Source: J027 sp965215855 | Lineage (GTDB): Bacteria; Chloroflexota; Anaerolineae; Aggregatilineales; J027 | NCBI GenBank assembly: GCA_965215855.1 | Contig: CBDCER010000003.1 | Coordinates: 1,860,001 to 1,924,000, forward strand | Length of the DNA stretch: 64,000 nt | Direction: 5' to 3' | Shown: positions 53,399 to 62,643 of the stretch, piece after piece | How positions within the stretch are numbered: the first letter of the stretch is position 1 | Layout: the number at the start of each line of letters is the position of its first letter | Translations under genes and position numbers: made by a program | The notes under the pieces: model-generated | What the model was told of the DNA's origin: nothing | Seen by the model: the letters and a program-made list of their open reading frames with translations, nothing else | The model's database searches: none

Positions 53399-54688
53399 CT
53401 AATATAACCCGATAGGTGGCGGCGGTGTGGCCGTGGGAGGAGCTGGTGTGGGTAGGTCATCAATAGTGATCGAATCATCCACCGCTGCACACTGTTGCAT
53501 ACCCTGTAGGGTTAAATCACGTGCAGCACCTTCTGGTTCGGTTAGCAGTGCATCCGTTAGTAAGGGCATCGCCTGATCACAACGATTCAGGAGATAGTAG
53601 GCCAATCCGTGCAAATAGTAACATTTGACAAGACGATCCGGCCATTCCCAATTCTGAGCGACCATCAAATCAATGCACGTTTCAAAAGACTCAATAGCGC
53701 CTTCGTAATTGCGCCGCGTATAGCGAACCTGGCCGAGTTGCTCATGAGCTTCGGGGAAGGTCGGGTCCAGGGTAACAGCCTGTTCACAAGCTTCCTGGGC
53801 GCTGGCATCGTCGCGTTGGCGGAAGAAGGTTTCGCATTTACGCGTCCAGGCTTTCACATTACGCGGATCATGCGCCAGGATGCGATCATAAGATTGAATG
53901 GCGGCGTCGAAATTGTCTAGAATGGTATAGTATATAGCTACCTCAAAATAGAGCGCATCTAGGCGTGGGTGAATTTGAATGGCGGCCTCGTATTGACGGA
54001 TTACAATATCCCACTCACCAAAAAACGCCAGAGACAAGGCCAATGCCCGTCGGGCATCAACGCTATTTGCATCCAGGTCAACGGCCAATTGGGCTTGTTC
54101 TTGAGCAGAACGGTAACGGTTCTGATTGCCATAGGCCAATGAGAGATACGCATGTGGCTCGGCCCAGGCTGGGTCCAGTTCTGTGGCTCGTAATGCTGCC
54201 GCCGCCGCTTCGTCGCTGCGATCATTCTCAATTAGTGCCATCGCATAGGCAGCTTGGGCACGCGCATCGTTCGGTGCCAGGCGCACAGTGCGATCAGCAA
54301 CTGTCAAAGCTTCTCGTTCGCGGAAAGCATAACCACGCCCTTCATAACTGCCATAAACCAACACTCGCACATATTCGAATTGGATATAGGTGTTGGTTGG
54401 CTCCAATTCTGATGCTTGTGAGTAGTAGACAATAGCGTCCTCGAGGTTGCCATCCCAAAAGGCGTCTTGCGCCAGTTGTGCAAGACTGATGGCGTCGGGT
54501 GTGGCAGTTGGCGGCCCCATGACAACCGCCAATACCTCCGGTTGTACGTGATCAAACTGCCAGATCACGCCTACTGCTGCCGCCATCATCAAAAACCATG
54601 TCCAGAATAGCCAGAGACGTCGTTGGGCACGAGACCGCCTGCCCCCAAAATGCAGGGAGGATCGGTCACGACGAATTCGCATCGACAT
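53399..54688 (-). CDS. Membrane-anchored TPR protein (first of pair)
   Basis: 429 residues, start at 54688 with GGAGG 8 nt before. Basic N-terminus with a membrane helix (RLWLFWTWFLMMAAAVGVIW), then about eight TPR units such as LEDAIVYYSQASELEPTNTY and FDAAIQSYDRILAHDPRNVK, and a Pro-rich tail (APPTATPPPPIGLY). Same architecture and length as the downstream gene. Probably an interaction scaffold on the outer or inner face; orientation is unclear. Confidence 0.78.
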   Translation of the reverse strand: MSMRIRRDRSSLHFGGRRSRAQRRLWLFWTWFLMMAAAVGVIWQFDHVQPEVLAVVMGPPTATPDAISLAQLAQDAFWDGNLEDAIVYYSQASELEPTNTYIQFEYVRVLVYGSYEGRGYAFREREALTVADRTVRLAPNDARAQAAYAMALIENDRSDEAAAAALRATELDPAWAEPHAYLSLAYGNQNRYRSAQEQAQLAVDLDANSVDARRALALSLAFFGEWDIVIRQYEAAIQIHPRLDALYFEVAIYYTILDNFDAAIQSYDRILAHDPRNVKAWTRKCETFFRQRDDASAQEACEQAVTLDPTFPEAHEQLGQVRYTRRNYEGAIESFETCIDLMVAQNWEWPDRLVKCYYLHGLAYYLLNRCDQAMPLLTDALLTEPEGAARDLTLQGMQQCAAVDDSITIDDLPTPAPPTATPPPPIGLY

Positions 54689-54714
54689 CTGTTTTTCCTC
54701 CGGGCTATGTTGAC

Positions 54715-54735
54715 AAAAAACCGGCGGTTCCGCCG
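54715..54735 (-). terminator. Terminator-like hairpin just upstream of TPR operon
   Basis: On the minus strand CGGCGGAACCGCCG is followed by GTTTTTT (54720-54715). It is a compact GC stem with a T-run and lies about 30 bp before the TPR start codon. It may be an attenuator or stop antisense reading from the right. Confidence 0.6.
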
Positions 54736-54925
54736 CGATATAGCTGATTTATCCAACCATTTCTTTAAATCGAATCGTAACATTCGCCCCAAACACTGTC
54801 AACTACGATTCACCATCGCCGCCCTGATAGAACTATTTCATGAGATAGATCACCTATTACCTATAGGTTTTGACCGCAACGATACTTGACGGTACTATTA
54901 TGCGGCAGCTTTAGAGGAGGCGTCG

Positions 54926-56053
54926 TTGACCAACAAATTCCGGCTGCTTGTCGGCCCTGATATGTTCACTGAAGCACTGCAAACCGATCTGGATAATTGC
55001 CAACATAGTCTATATGTCCAGTTTTCGACCTTCGAGGGCGATGCCAGCGGCGAGGATTTTGCCCGTCTGTTGACAAAGAAAGCTAACGAAGGAGCCGACG
55101 TGCGCTTAATCATCGATTATTATTCCGATGCCGTTCTAAGCGATACCTACCCATTCCTAATTCATAGACGGGGTGAGGTGAAAAAAGAGCGTGCCCAGAC
55201 CCATGCGATCCTGGCAGCATTAGAAACCAGCGGCGTCGGCATCAAACGCACCGCACCGACTGGCCCACTCTGGATTTACTTTCCCTTCCGCGATCATAAG
55301 AAAATGGTTGTGCTGGATGAACAAATTGCCTACGTGGGTGGCATCAACATCTCCGACCATAACTATGCCTGGCATGATTTGATGGTTCGCATTGAGGGGC
55401 CGTTAGTGGGTGACCTCGCATCGGATTTTTGCTCGACGTGGGATGGAGGCACACAACCATTTGATACACCGGTACTAAATGGGGATTTTATCCTGAATCA
55501 GTGTGCTGGGCGCTATCCTATCTTCGATGAAATCCTAGCAATGATTGGGCGGGCCGAGCATGAAATTATCATCGAGTCGCCCTATCTCCTGGGTAATCAA
55601 ATTGAGGATGCTTTATTGAGTGCAGCCGAACGGGGCGTCCAATGCAAGTTGATTATCCCTTATCACAGTAACAAATTCGTTTATCGCCTGTGGGTTCGCG
55701 GCTCCATGCGGCGTTTACATCATCCCAATATCACCTATTTTGGCTATCGTGGCGACCACGACATGACCCACGCCAAGCTAGTGCTAGTTGATGATCGCTG
55801 GGCCAGTTTCGGATCGTTGAATATGTTTGAACTGGAGGGCTTGAGCCAAAAGGAACTCAATATTTTCAGCAGCAATCCGGATTTACTCGCGCAACTCAGA
55901 AAATTTGTGGAGGCTGACCTGTCCACGAGTGTGGCGCTGAAGACGCCGCGCTATGCATTTGGCCGTTTTACGTATAATGGTGCATATCGACTACTATGGT
56001 GGTGGACACAACGTAAACTGAGAAACCCAGAGTGGAAGGCCATCTATTGTTAG
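54926..56053 (+). CDS. Phospholipase D-like protein (cardiolipin synthase type)
   Basis: 375 residues from a TTG at 54926, supported by GAGGAGG 6 nt upstream. Two HKD motifs: FRDHKKMVVLDEQIAYVGGI and DMTHAKLVLVDDRWASFGSL, each with the trailing Gly-Gly/Ser residues. No membrane helices at the N-terminus, unlike typical Cls. Reaction probably phosphatidyl transfer or hydrolysis; cardiolipin synthesis is a reasonable guess. Overlaps the next gene. Confidence 0.85.
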   Translation: MTNKFRLLVGPDMFTEALQTDLDNCQHSLYVQFSTFEGDASGEDFARLLTKKANEGADVRLIIDYYSDAVLSDTYPFLIHRRGEVKKERAQTHAILAALETSGVGIKRTAPTGPLWIYFPFRDHKKMVVLDEQIAYVGGINISDHNYAWHDLMVRIEGPLVGDLASDFCSTWDGGTQPFDTPVLNGDFILNQCAGRYPIFDEILAMIGRAEHEIIIESPYLLGNQIEDALLSAAERGVQCKLIIPYHSNKFVYRLWVRGSMRRLHHPNITYFGYRGDHDMTHAKLVLVDDRWASFGSLNMFELEGLSQKELNIFSSNPDLLAQLRKFVEADLSTSVALKTPRYAFGRFTYNGAYRLLWWWTQRKLRNPEWKAIYC

Positions 56054-56814
56054 CCATATTTCGCAAATACCGCATCGAACTCAAATATCTGGCGATAACG
56101 GCCCTGCTCTTAATCCTGTTATGGTATCTGGGGCGCAGTGATGCTCTGCGTGGGCTTCAGGATGCGACTGAGGATATGTTGAATTGGGTTGCCAATGAAG
56201 AAGGGCTTATCAGTGGTGCAATTGGCTTGTTTTTAATCGGCCTCATTTCCAACACCTCTCTACTGGTACAGGTTCCTTATACTGTGCCACTGATTCAAAT
56301 TGCGCTGGTCACTGACAGCCTATTGAAATTGGTCTTGTTGAGCATTGCCATTGGCATAGGGGCAGGTCTTGGCGAAATTAACTCGTATATCATTGCCCGT
56401 GCTGCGTCATCACCTATCAGCAAACCAGAAGACAGCAGCTTTTTCCGGTGGACGAATAGAACCGTTAACAATCACCCACGCAGTATTCCCCTGATTGTGT
56501 TTTTCGGCGCGGCAACACCACTGCCTGATGACGTTATCATCTGGCCGCTGGCGATTGTCAAATACCCCGTTCGCAAGGTCTTATTACCGATGTTCGTCGG
56601 CAAGATCATTCACAACTTTGCCTTTGCCATAGTTGCTTTCTGGGGCATTGGCCTGACGGACACCGACAATGCTACTGTGCGCGTGGATTTGAGCATTGGC
56701 ATTTTGATTGTGTTTATCTTGGTGATTATGTATCAGATTGAGAAAGCCCGCTTCAACCGGCGAAATAATCAGAAGAAAGAAAGATTATCGGACGCTGTCG
56801 ATGCTGCTGACTAA
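56032..56814 (+). CDS. VTT/DedA-like membrane protein
   Basis: 260 residues from a GTG at 56032 (TTG at 56047 is an alternative). Five or six membrane helices, with the VTT-like segment GIGAGLGEINSYIIARAASS and a Pro-containing loop FFGAATPLPDDVIIWPLAIV, typical of DedA/TVP38/VTT proteins that scramble or flip lipids. Overlap with the phospholipase D-like gene supports a joint role in membrane lipid handling. Its stop overlaps that of aroQ on the other strand. Confidence 0.72.
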   Translation: MEGHLLLAIFRKYRIELKYLAITALLLILLWYLGRSDALRGLQDATEDMLNWVANEEGLISGAIGLFLIGLISNTSLLVQVPYTVPLIQIALVTDSLLKLVLLSIAIGIGAGLGEINSYIIARAASSPISKPEDSSFFRWTNRTVNNHPRSIPLIVFFGAATPLPDDVIIWPLAIVKYPVRKVLLPMFVGKIIHNFAFAIVAFWGIGLTDTDNATVRVDLSIGILIVFILVIMYQIEKARFNRRNNQKKERLSDAVDAAD

Positions 56815-57248
56815 CGGCTTAGATGCCCTACCAGGGCATCAATCGCCAGGAGATAGCTACGCCAGCCAAAACCACTGATCTGCCCTATGCAGACTGGTGC
56901 AACCAAAGAAGTATGGCGAAAGGCTTCGCGGGCATGAACATTGGAAAGATGACATTCAACCGTCGGTAGCCCTACTCCCGCTATCGCATCTCGCAACGCC
57001 ACCGATGTATGTGTATATCCGCCTGGATTTATTACAATGCCGGATGCCCGGTCACGGAATTCATGAATCCAGTCGATCAACACACCTTCATGGTTAGATT
57101 GCATAGTGCGGAGTTCAATCCCGATCTCGGTGGCATAATCTTGCAATCGGGTGTTAATATCCTCCAGCGTCAGGCTCCCATACACCTCTGGTTCTCGCGT
57201 TCCCAGCAAATTGAGATTTGGCCCATGCAAAACCACGAGTTTAATCAC
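56811..57248 (-). CDS. aroQ: Type II 3-dehydroquinate dehydratase
   Basis: 145 residues from a GTG at 57248 that overlaps the aroKB stop by 8 nt. It dehydrates 3-dehydroquinate in the shikimate pathway as a dodecamer. Motifs: VVLHGPNLNLLGTREPEVYG with the catalytic Tyr and lid Arg, QSNHEGVLIDWIHEFRD, INPGGYTHTSVALRDAIAG (catalytic His) and VECHLSNVHAREAFRHTSLV. Complete. Last gene of the aro operon. Confidence 0.96.
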   Translation of the reverse strand: MIKLVVLHGPNLNLLGTREPEVYGSLTLEDINTRLQDYATEIGIELRTMQSNHEGVLIDWIHEFRDRASGIVINPGGYTHTSVALRDAIAGVGLPTVECHLSNVHAREAFRHTSLVAPVCIGQISGFGWRSYLLAIDALVGHLSR

Positions 57249-58803
57249 GCAATTCCTCCAACACCGCCATCACCATTTCACGCGGCACATCCCGAACCAC
57301 ATCGGGCTTGCCTATGCCACGCAGCACTACAAAATGGGAGCGTCCATCGCGCCATTTTTTGTCAGTGTGCATTGCTTCCCAAATGGCCTGGGGTGAAAGG
57401 CTCTGGTATCGAATAGGCAAATCAGCATCTTGCACCCATTCCTCCACTGCGTCCACCAATTCAGCACCGACCAATCCCAACCGTTGCGATAGCCGAATAG
57501 CCCCTACCAACCCGACAGCAATTGCCACTCCATGTCGCCAGGTGTAGCCACTGACATGCTCAATGGCATGGCCGAATGTATGCCCCAGATTCAAGTGGGC
57601 ACGTTCGCCAGCCTCATAGGGATCGCGCTGTACGACTTCGATCTTGACCTGTACAGCTTCCCTAATCCGTGTTTCCAAGGGCATATCGTCACTCAACAGT
57701 GCCGGATTTGCCAGAAGCCCGTGTTTAATGACCTCGCCCATGCCAGCCTTGAACTCCTCATTGGGCAACGTCCGCAATACATCCGGGTCGATTAGCACCA
57801 GATCAGGTTGTTTAAATGCGCCTACAAGATTCTTGCCCATCGCAATATCGACCCCGACCTTGCCGCCCACCGACGAATCGACCATTGCCAGCAAAGAAGT
57901 GGGAATTTGCACCAGCCGCACGCCGCGCATATAGGTTGCGGCGGCAAAACCCACAGTATCACCGACCACGCCACCGCCCAGCGCAATCACTAATCCGTTG
58001 CGATCTAGGCCCAGTCGCGCAAAATCGCTGTAAAACCGGTTGATGGTATCGAGGTGTTTATAGGCTTCACCAGCGGGCATCACGACCAACTCGGCATTGA
58101 GCAATCGGCGAGCAAGTGCTTTACCATATAACGGAGCCACATTAGAATCTGTGGCGATGAGAGTCCGCCGCTGATGCAGACCATAGACCTCTAGAAAGTC
58201 ACCTAATCTATCGAGTGTTCCACGTTGGATGACCAGCGGATAATTTCCCTCTGGTGATTGAATTAACTGCTCATTGAGGCGCAGCGCCGAATCATGCTCC
58301 CAGAGCGCGATGATTTGCTTGGCTAAAGTGTCGGGGTTTTGGTCAGAGGTGTCAATTTGATAACGGAAACTACTATAAACTGGCTGGCGCAATTTCAGTA
58401 ATTCGTGAATTTGCCTCAATGGATCATCCACGGTCAACAGTGGGCGGTCTTTCTCTGCTTTTAGGCGTTCATAGACCACACCGGGTTGTGCCGTCAGACA
58501 AACTACGGTTGCATTGCGCTCTATGGCCTGGCGATTAGCAGGATTGAGCAGAGTTCCCCCACCTGTACTGATAATGGCTGGTGCATCGTCTCTTGCCACA
58601 TCCGTACATATCACTGACTCCCAGGCACGAAAGACTGCCTCGCCGTGTTGCGCGAAAATCTCTGGTATGGTCAAGCCTACGCGCTGCACAATTAGATCAT
58701 CGGTATCAATAGCGGGTAGGCCCATCTTCTGGGCGATGCGTTGCATTAATACCGTTTTGCCCGTGCCCATGAAGCCGGTCAGGACGAGTTTGCGTCTATT
58801 CAT
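57241..58803 (-). CDS. aroKB: Fused shikimate kinase / 3-dehydroquinate synthase
   Basis: 520 residues from the ATG at 58803. Residues 1-170 are AroK: Walker A VLTGFMGTGKTVLMQR, IDTDDLIVQRVGLTIPEIFA, and STGGGTLLNPANRQAIE. Residues 175-520 are AroB: MPAGEAYKHLDTINRFYSDF, IALGGGVVGDTVGFAAATYM, LLAMVDSSVGGKVGVDIAMG and the zinc His in LNLGHTFGHAIEHVSGYTWR. The two steps are not consecutive (steps 2 and 5), so the fusion does not channel directly. Start overlaps the aroC stop by 8 nt. Confidence 0.96.
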   Translation of the reverse strand: MNRRKLVLTGFMGTGKTVLMQRIAQKMGLPAIDTDDLIVQRVGLTIPEIFAQHGEAVFRAWESVICTDVARDDAPAIISTGGGTLLNPANRQAIERNATVVCLTAQPGVVYERLKAEKDRPLLTVDDPLRQIHELLKLRQPVYSSFRYQIDTSDQNPDTLAKQIIALWEHDSALRLNEQLIQSPEGNYPLVIQRGTLDRLGDFLEVYGLHQRRTLIATDSNVAPLYGKALARRLLNAELVVMPAGEAYKHLDTINRFYSDFARLGLDRNGLVIALGGGVVGDTVGFAAATYMRGVRLVQIPTSLLAMVDSSVGGKVGVDIAMGKNLVGAFKQPDLVLIDPDVLRTLPNEEFKAGMGEVIKHGLLANPALLSDDMPLETRIREAVQVKIEVVQRDPYEAGERAHLNLGHTFGHAIEHVSGYTWRHGVAIAVGLVGAIRLSQRLGLVGAELVDAVEEWVQDADLPIRYQSLSPQAIWEAMHTDKKWRDGRSHFVVLRGIGKPDVVRDVPREMVMAVLEELRD

Positions 58804-59977
58804 ATCCAAATCGCCAAGGAGTATTGTGCATAGAAAAATCGTCGATATGGCCGAGCTTTAATTGCTCAAAACGTGGGTGCATTTCGGCTATGGAGTCACC
58901 GCCCAGTTTCTCCAATAGTGCATCGGCCATAACAATCGCCACCATTGCTTCAATCACAGGCACGGCGCGAGGTGTGGCGCAAAAATCGCTGCGTTCATAG
59001 GTCGTTTGACCAGGTTCACCTGTCGAAAGATTGACGGACGTCAGTGGCGTCAGGGTCGTACTAATGGGTTTCATTGCAGCACGGACGACTAACGGTTCCC
59101 CAGTTGTGATGCCACCTTCCAGCCCTCCAGCACGATTGGTATGACGTTTCAATTGTCCCTGTTCATCCCGCGTAATCTCGTCGTGAACCTGTGTGCCTCG
59201 TTGACGGGTGTTGGCAAAAGCCGGGCCGATTTCGCAGCCTTTGATGCTTTGCACACTACACACTGCCCCCGCCAGCCGCCCTGTCAGACGGCGATCATAG
59301 TGGACATGTGAACCGAGGCCAGGCGGTAGATTCAGCACAACAACCTCAATGACACCACCGAGAGTATCTTTATCCACTTTAGCCTGACGAATGGCGTCTC
59401 GAATACGGGTTGTTGTATCAGGATCAGGACAGCGCACATCGGAGTCTTCAGCAGCGGCAAAACGCGCCATGTAATCTGGCGGTTCCGGCAAAGCAGCGAC
59501 TTCCCCAGCAATTTCGGTCACGTACCCACCGATGATAATGTCGAATTCGCGAAGTATTTGTTTGCAGATTGCGCCAACAGCAACGCGCATAGCGGTTTCG
59601 CGGGCGCTGGCCCGTTCTAAAGCCAGTCGCAGATCATCATAACCGTATTTGAGCGTCCCCGTCAGATCAGCGTGCCCCGGACGCGGCGTCGTCATGGGAA
59701 GAATGTCTTTTTCGGCCCAGTTTTTCCAATCGCGATTCTCGATGATGATGCTGATGGGACCACCGGTTGTCTTGCCAGTCATCACACCACCCGTCAGCCG
59801 CACACGGTCCCGCTCAATCTGCATACGCCCGCCGCTACCATACCCCCGCTGCCGTCGTGCCAAGTCATGATTGATGTCAGCAATCACCAGGGATAATCCG
59901 GCAGGCAGTCCCTCCAAAATACCAGTTAACAGTGGTCCGTGGCTCTCGCCTGCTGTTAGGAAACGCAACCTATTCAT
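58796..59977 (-). CDS. aroC: Chorismate synthase
   Basis: 393 residues from the ATG at 59977 (TTG at 59986 possible). It forms chorismate from EPSP with reduced FMN. Motifs: TAGESHGPLLTGILEGLPAG, RRQRGYGSGGRMQIERDRVR, MTTPRPGHADLTGTLKYGYD and ASARETAMRVAVGAI, with RAGGLEGGITTGEPLVVRAA. Full length. Its start overlaps the pentapeptide-repeat stop by 8 nt, first aro enzyme in the operon. Confidence 0.96.
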   Translation of the reverse strand: MNRLRFLTAGESHGPLLTGILEGLPAGLSLVIADINHDLARRQRGYGSGGRMQIERDRVRLTGGVMTGKTTGGPISIIIENRDWKNWAEKDILPMTTPRPGHADLTGTLKYGYDDLRLALERASARETAMRVAVGAICKQILREFDIIIGGYVTEIAGEVAALPEPPDYMARFAAAEDSDVRCPDPDTTTRIRDAIRQAKVDKDTLGGVIEVVVLNLPPGLGSHVHYDRRLTGRLAGAVCSVQSIKGCEIGPAFANTRQRGTQVHDEITRDEQGQLKRHTNRAGGLEGGITTGEPLVVRAAMKPISTTLTPLTSVNLSTGEPGQTTYERSDFCATPRAVPVIEAMVAIVMADALLEKLGGDSIAEMHPRFEQLKLGHIDDFSMHNTPWRFGYE

Positions 59978-60713
59978 TGAGACCAATTACACCATCCAGG
60001 ATAGCTTGCTCAAAGCGAGTGCGATAGAGCTTTACATCTGCAAAATTCGCGTTTGTCAGGTTCGCGTGGGTGAAGTCGGTGTCAGATAGCATAGCCTTCG
60101 TAAAATTGGCCTGTGTGAGATCAGTTTCCTCAAAAATGGCTTTTGTCAGATCGGCACTAGCGAAGACTGCACCAGCTGCGACAGCTTGATATAAGTTTCC
60201 CTCGCTCACATTTGCACCTGTCAGATTACACCCTGATAAGTTAGCCGAGGTCATGTCAGCACCCGTCATGTTGGCTTCAGTCAACCGTGTCTTGACCAAA
60301 ATTGCTCGCATCAGTGCTGCACTGATGAAATAGGATGACGTTAAATTCGCCCCTGTTAAATCTGCCTGAACTAAGTCAGCATGAGTGAAATTGACATATT
60401 GGGCCACGACATCTACCAGACATGTGCTGTGCAAATAGGCACGGTAGAATTTGGCACTGGAAAGTGTGGCTCCGGTCAAGTTGGTGGCTTCAAAGCCGGT
60501 TTCCTGTGCATTCGCGCCAAATAGTCTAGCTTCGCGCATGTTCGCACTGTCGAAATCACTCCCAGTTAGATCGGAATAGCTGAGATCAGCACCGGCCAGA
60601 TTCGCTTCTCGAAAGTCAATGCCGACCAGATGCAACCGCGACAAATCACACCGTGCTAAATTGCGGTCTTTGTTGAGAATATCGATCACGGCTTCGCGTG
60701 TTAATTCAGCCAT
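59970..60713 (-). CDS. Pentapeptide-repeat protein
   Basis: 247 residues. After a short N-terminal helix (LTREAVIDILNKDRNLARCD), almost the whole chain is A(D/N)LXX repeats (e.g. REANLAGADLSYSDLTGSDF, TGADMTSANLSGCNLTGANV), predicted to form a right-handed quadrilateral beta helix about 8-9 coils long. Function unknown; some relatives mimic DNA and protect gyrase, but no such evidence exists here. Its tail overlaps aroC, so it is in the same transcript. Confidence 0.88.
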   Translation of the reverse strand: MAELTREAVIDILNKDRNLARCDLSRLHLVGIDFREANLAGADLSYSDLTGSDFDSANMREARLFGANAQETGFEATNLTGATLSSAKFYRAYLHSTCLVDVVAQYVNFTHADLVQADLTGANLTSSYFISAALMRAILVKTRLTEANMTGADMTSANLSGCNLTGANVSEGNLYQAVAAGAVFASADLTKAIFEETDLTQANFTKAMLSDTDFTHANLTNANFADVKLYRTRFEQAILDGVIGLNE

Positions 60714-60786
60714 CGCAGTCCTCGCAAACTTTTTTCAAACAATGGCGAGCTATATTACCGTCTAGTATAGCGTTTTTTTGCTGGAT

Positions 60787-62643
60787 TCACCGCCACCAAA
60801 GATCATCACTCATCTGACGTGCTGATACCGCCTTTTGCTCCCATTGGGCAGCGGCTTCCAGATCTCCTTGCTGAATTGCGTAGCCCGTCATGACACCATA
60901 ATAACGCCCATAATCGTGGAGTAATTCATTAGCCTTCTCAAAATCGGCCAGGGCCTTCTCGAAATCATGTATATCCATATAGATCTGTCCGCGATCCAGC
61001 CACAGATCAGGATTAGCCGGGCTGAGAGCCAGCGCGTGTGTATAGGCTGCAATAGCCTGTTCTGCCACAGTTACATCCCGTGTTGCCAGATACCAGCGCC
61101 GTAGAAAAAGTCCCTGTTGTCGCCGCAAGTTGGTTACAGTCGGAAATGCGGAAACCAAATGCTCATAACGATCTGCACCGACCTGCCAGTCACCAACCAG
61201 CGCATTCTGTCGCCCCCATTCAATTTGTAAGACTTCTGGCGTAGGAGACCACTGAGTGGCTGTTGGCAAGTGTTGGAAATGATAGGCAAGCATTCCCGGC
61301 AGCACAAGCCATAGTCCCAGCAACAGTCCACTCAATCCGACCAAGCCACCAATGGTTCGTTGAGGCATGTAACGGGTATATTGAGTGTTAATTTCTGGCT
61401 TATGAGACACGCCTGCCAATGTCCAGAACAGCATCAGTGTCGCTATGCTATCGAACGAGAAACCATTGCCCACTAAATTAGCAACCAGCGCTCCGCCAAT
61501 AGCTGCCAGCAATAGACGTTCATCATTTTCTGCTGTATGAAGCCTTTGAACAACACCTCGGAACAAACTCACCAGTAATCCGGTATAAATCACCAAGCCG
61601 ACCAATCCACTATCGACAGCAATCTGTAAATAAAAATTATGGACATTGCCACCCAATATTTGTACACCACCCAGGTAAGCAAATTTAGGCGGGGCAAACC
61701 ATTCAGCTACAACTCCAAATGTCGCCGGGCCATAGCCTAGCAACGGACGGTTACCCCAGGCTTCCAGAGCTGTCCCCCATCCCCACAAACGTGCTTTCTC
61801 GGTTGCGCCTGTCCAACGAAACATGGATGTCAAGGTGCGAAGGATCAGCGGCGCGTCATCATCCAGCGGTGGCAATAGGCTCAACATAACCAATACCACA
61901 AGTGTCACTATACTAGCTGCCATCAATCCAAACGCTATCTGATGTCGATTGCTGCTCCAAAGCCACCCCACCACCATCACCCCCAAGCCAATCCCTGCTG
62001 CCAACCAGCCAGAACGTGAATAAGTTACCAACAAAGTAGCTATCTGAAGTCCTAGAGTCGGGAGCAAAGCGATTTGGCGGCGCGTGGTTAGCAGACGAGC
62101 GACAGTCAAAGGCAAGACCATCGCCAGATAAAGTGCTAGAAGGCTTTCATAACCAAATGTGCTGGTAGCACGGTCTGAATTGCGGTCAATGATCCAACTG
62201 GCGTAATCGAACTGCTCCAACAGCCCGCTGAATGCCATTGGAATACTGGCAGCAATAATGACATCCACCACAAACCAGCGTTGTTGCGGGGTGATAAGCT
62301 GGCGACGGATCAGCATGAACAACAACCCCGCCACAATCCACATCAGCAACCCATTGCGCCAGAGAGATGTGCCCCACAGACTCCAATGTGGCAATATTGA
62401 TGCAGCAGTGGCGGCCATGCTCACCAGCCAAAAACCGGCGATCCATCGCTCGGTTGAACTGATGTTTATCCGATAGATCGTGCCCTGCCATAGGAAACAG
62501 CCGATTAACACACCAGCCACAGCAACCAGCAAAGCCGCCTTATTGGGTTCAAATTGCCAATAGCTGATGGGGTTATAAATCAGCGGAACTAGGGCCAACG
62601 GCACAGCCCATAAACGCCATGCCGCCAGCCGAAATCCAGCCAT
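60787..62643 (-). CDS. O-antigen ligase-like membrane protein with TPR tail
   Basis: 618 residues from the ATG at 62643, which shares a base with the stop of the SH3 gene (TGATG); a longer frame to 62748 is rejected. About twelve membrane helices with the Wzy_C/WaaL-type periplasmic region (KARLWGWGTALEAWGNRPLL, YGPATFGVVAEWFAPPKFAY; LGGNVHNFYLQIAVDSGLVG with the His), then a C-terminal set of about three TPRs (ALSPANPDLWLDRGQIYMDI, DFEKALADFEKANELLHDYG). Probably polymerises or ligates an exported polysaccharide or glycan. Confidence 0.82.
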   Translation of the reverse strand: MAGFRLAAWRLWAVPLALVPLIYNPISYWQFEPNKAALLVAVAGVLIGCFLWQGTIYRINISSTERWIAGFWLVSMAATAASILPHWSLWGTSLWRNGLLMWIVAGLLFMLIRRQLITPQQRWFVVDVIIAASIPMAFSGLLEQFDYASWIIDRNSDRATSTFGYESLLALYLAMVLPLTVARLLTTRRQIALLPTLGLQIATLLVTYSRSGWLAAGIGLGVMVVGWLWSSNRHQIAFGLMAASIVTLVVLVMLSLLPPLDDDAPLILRTLTSMFRWTGATEKARLWGWGTALEAWGNRPLLGYGPATFGVVAEWFAPPKFAYLGGVQILGGNVHNFYLQIAVDSGLVGLVIYTGLLVSLFRGVVQRLHTAENDERLLLAAIGGALVANLVGNGFSFDSIATLMLFWTLAGVSHKPEINTQYTRYMPQRTIGGLVGLSGLLLGLWLVLPGMLAYHFQHLPTATQWSPTPEVLQIEWGRQNALVGDWQVGADRYEHLVSAFPTVTNLRRQQGLFLRRWYLATRDVTVAEQAIAAYTHALALSPANPDLWLDRGQIYMDIHDFEKALADFEKANELLHDYGRYYGVMTGYAIQQGDLEAAAQWEQKAVSARQMSDDLWWR

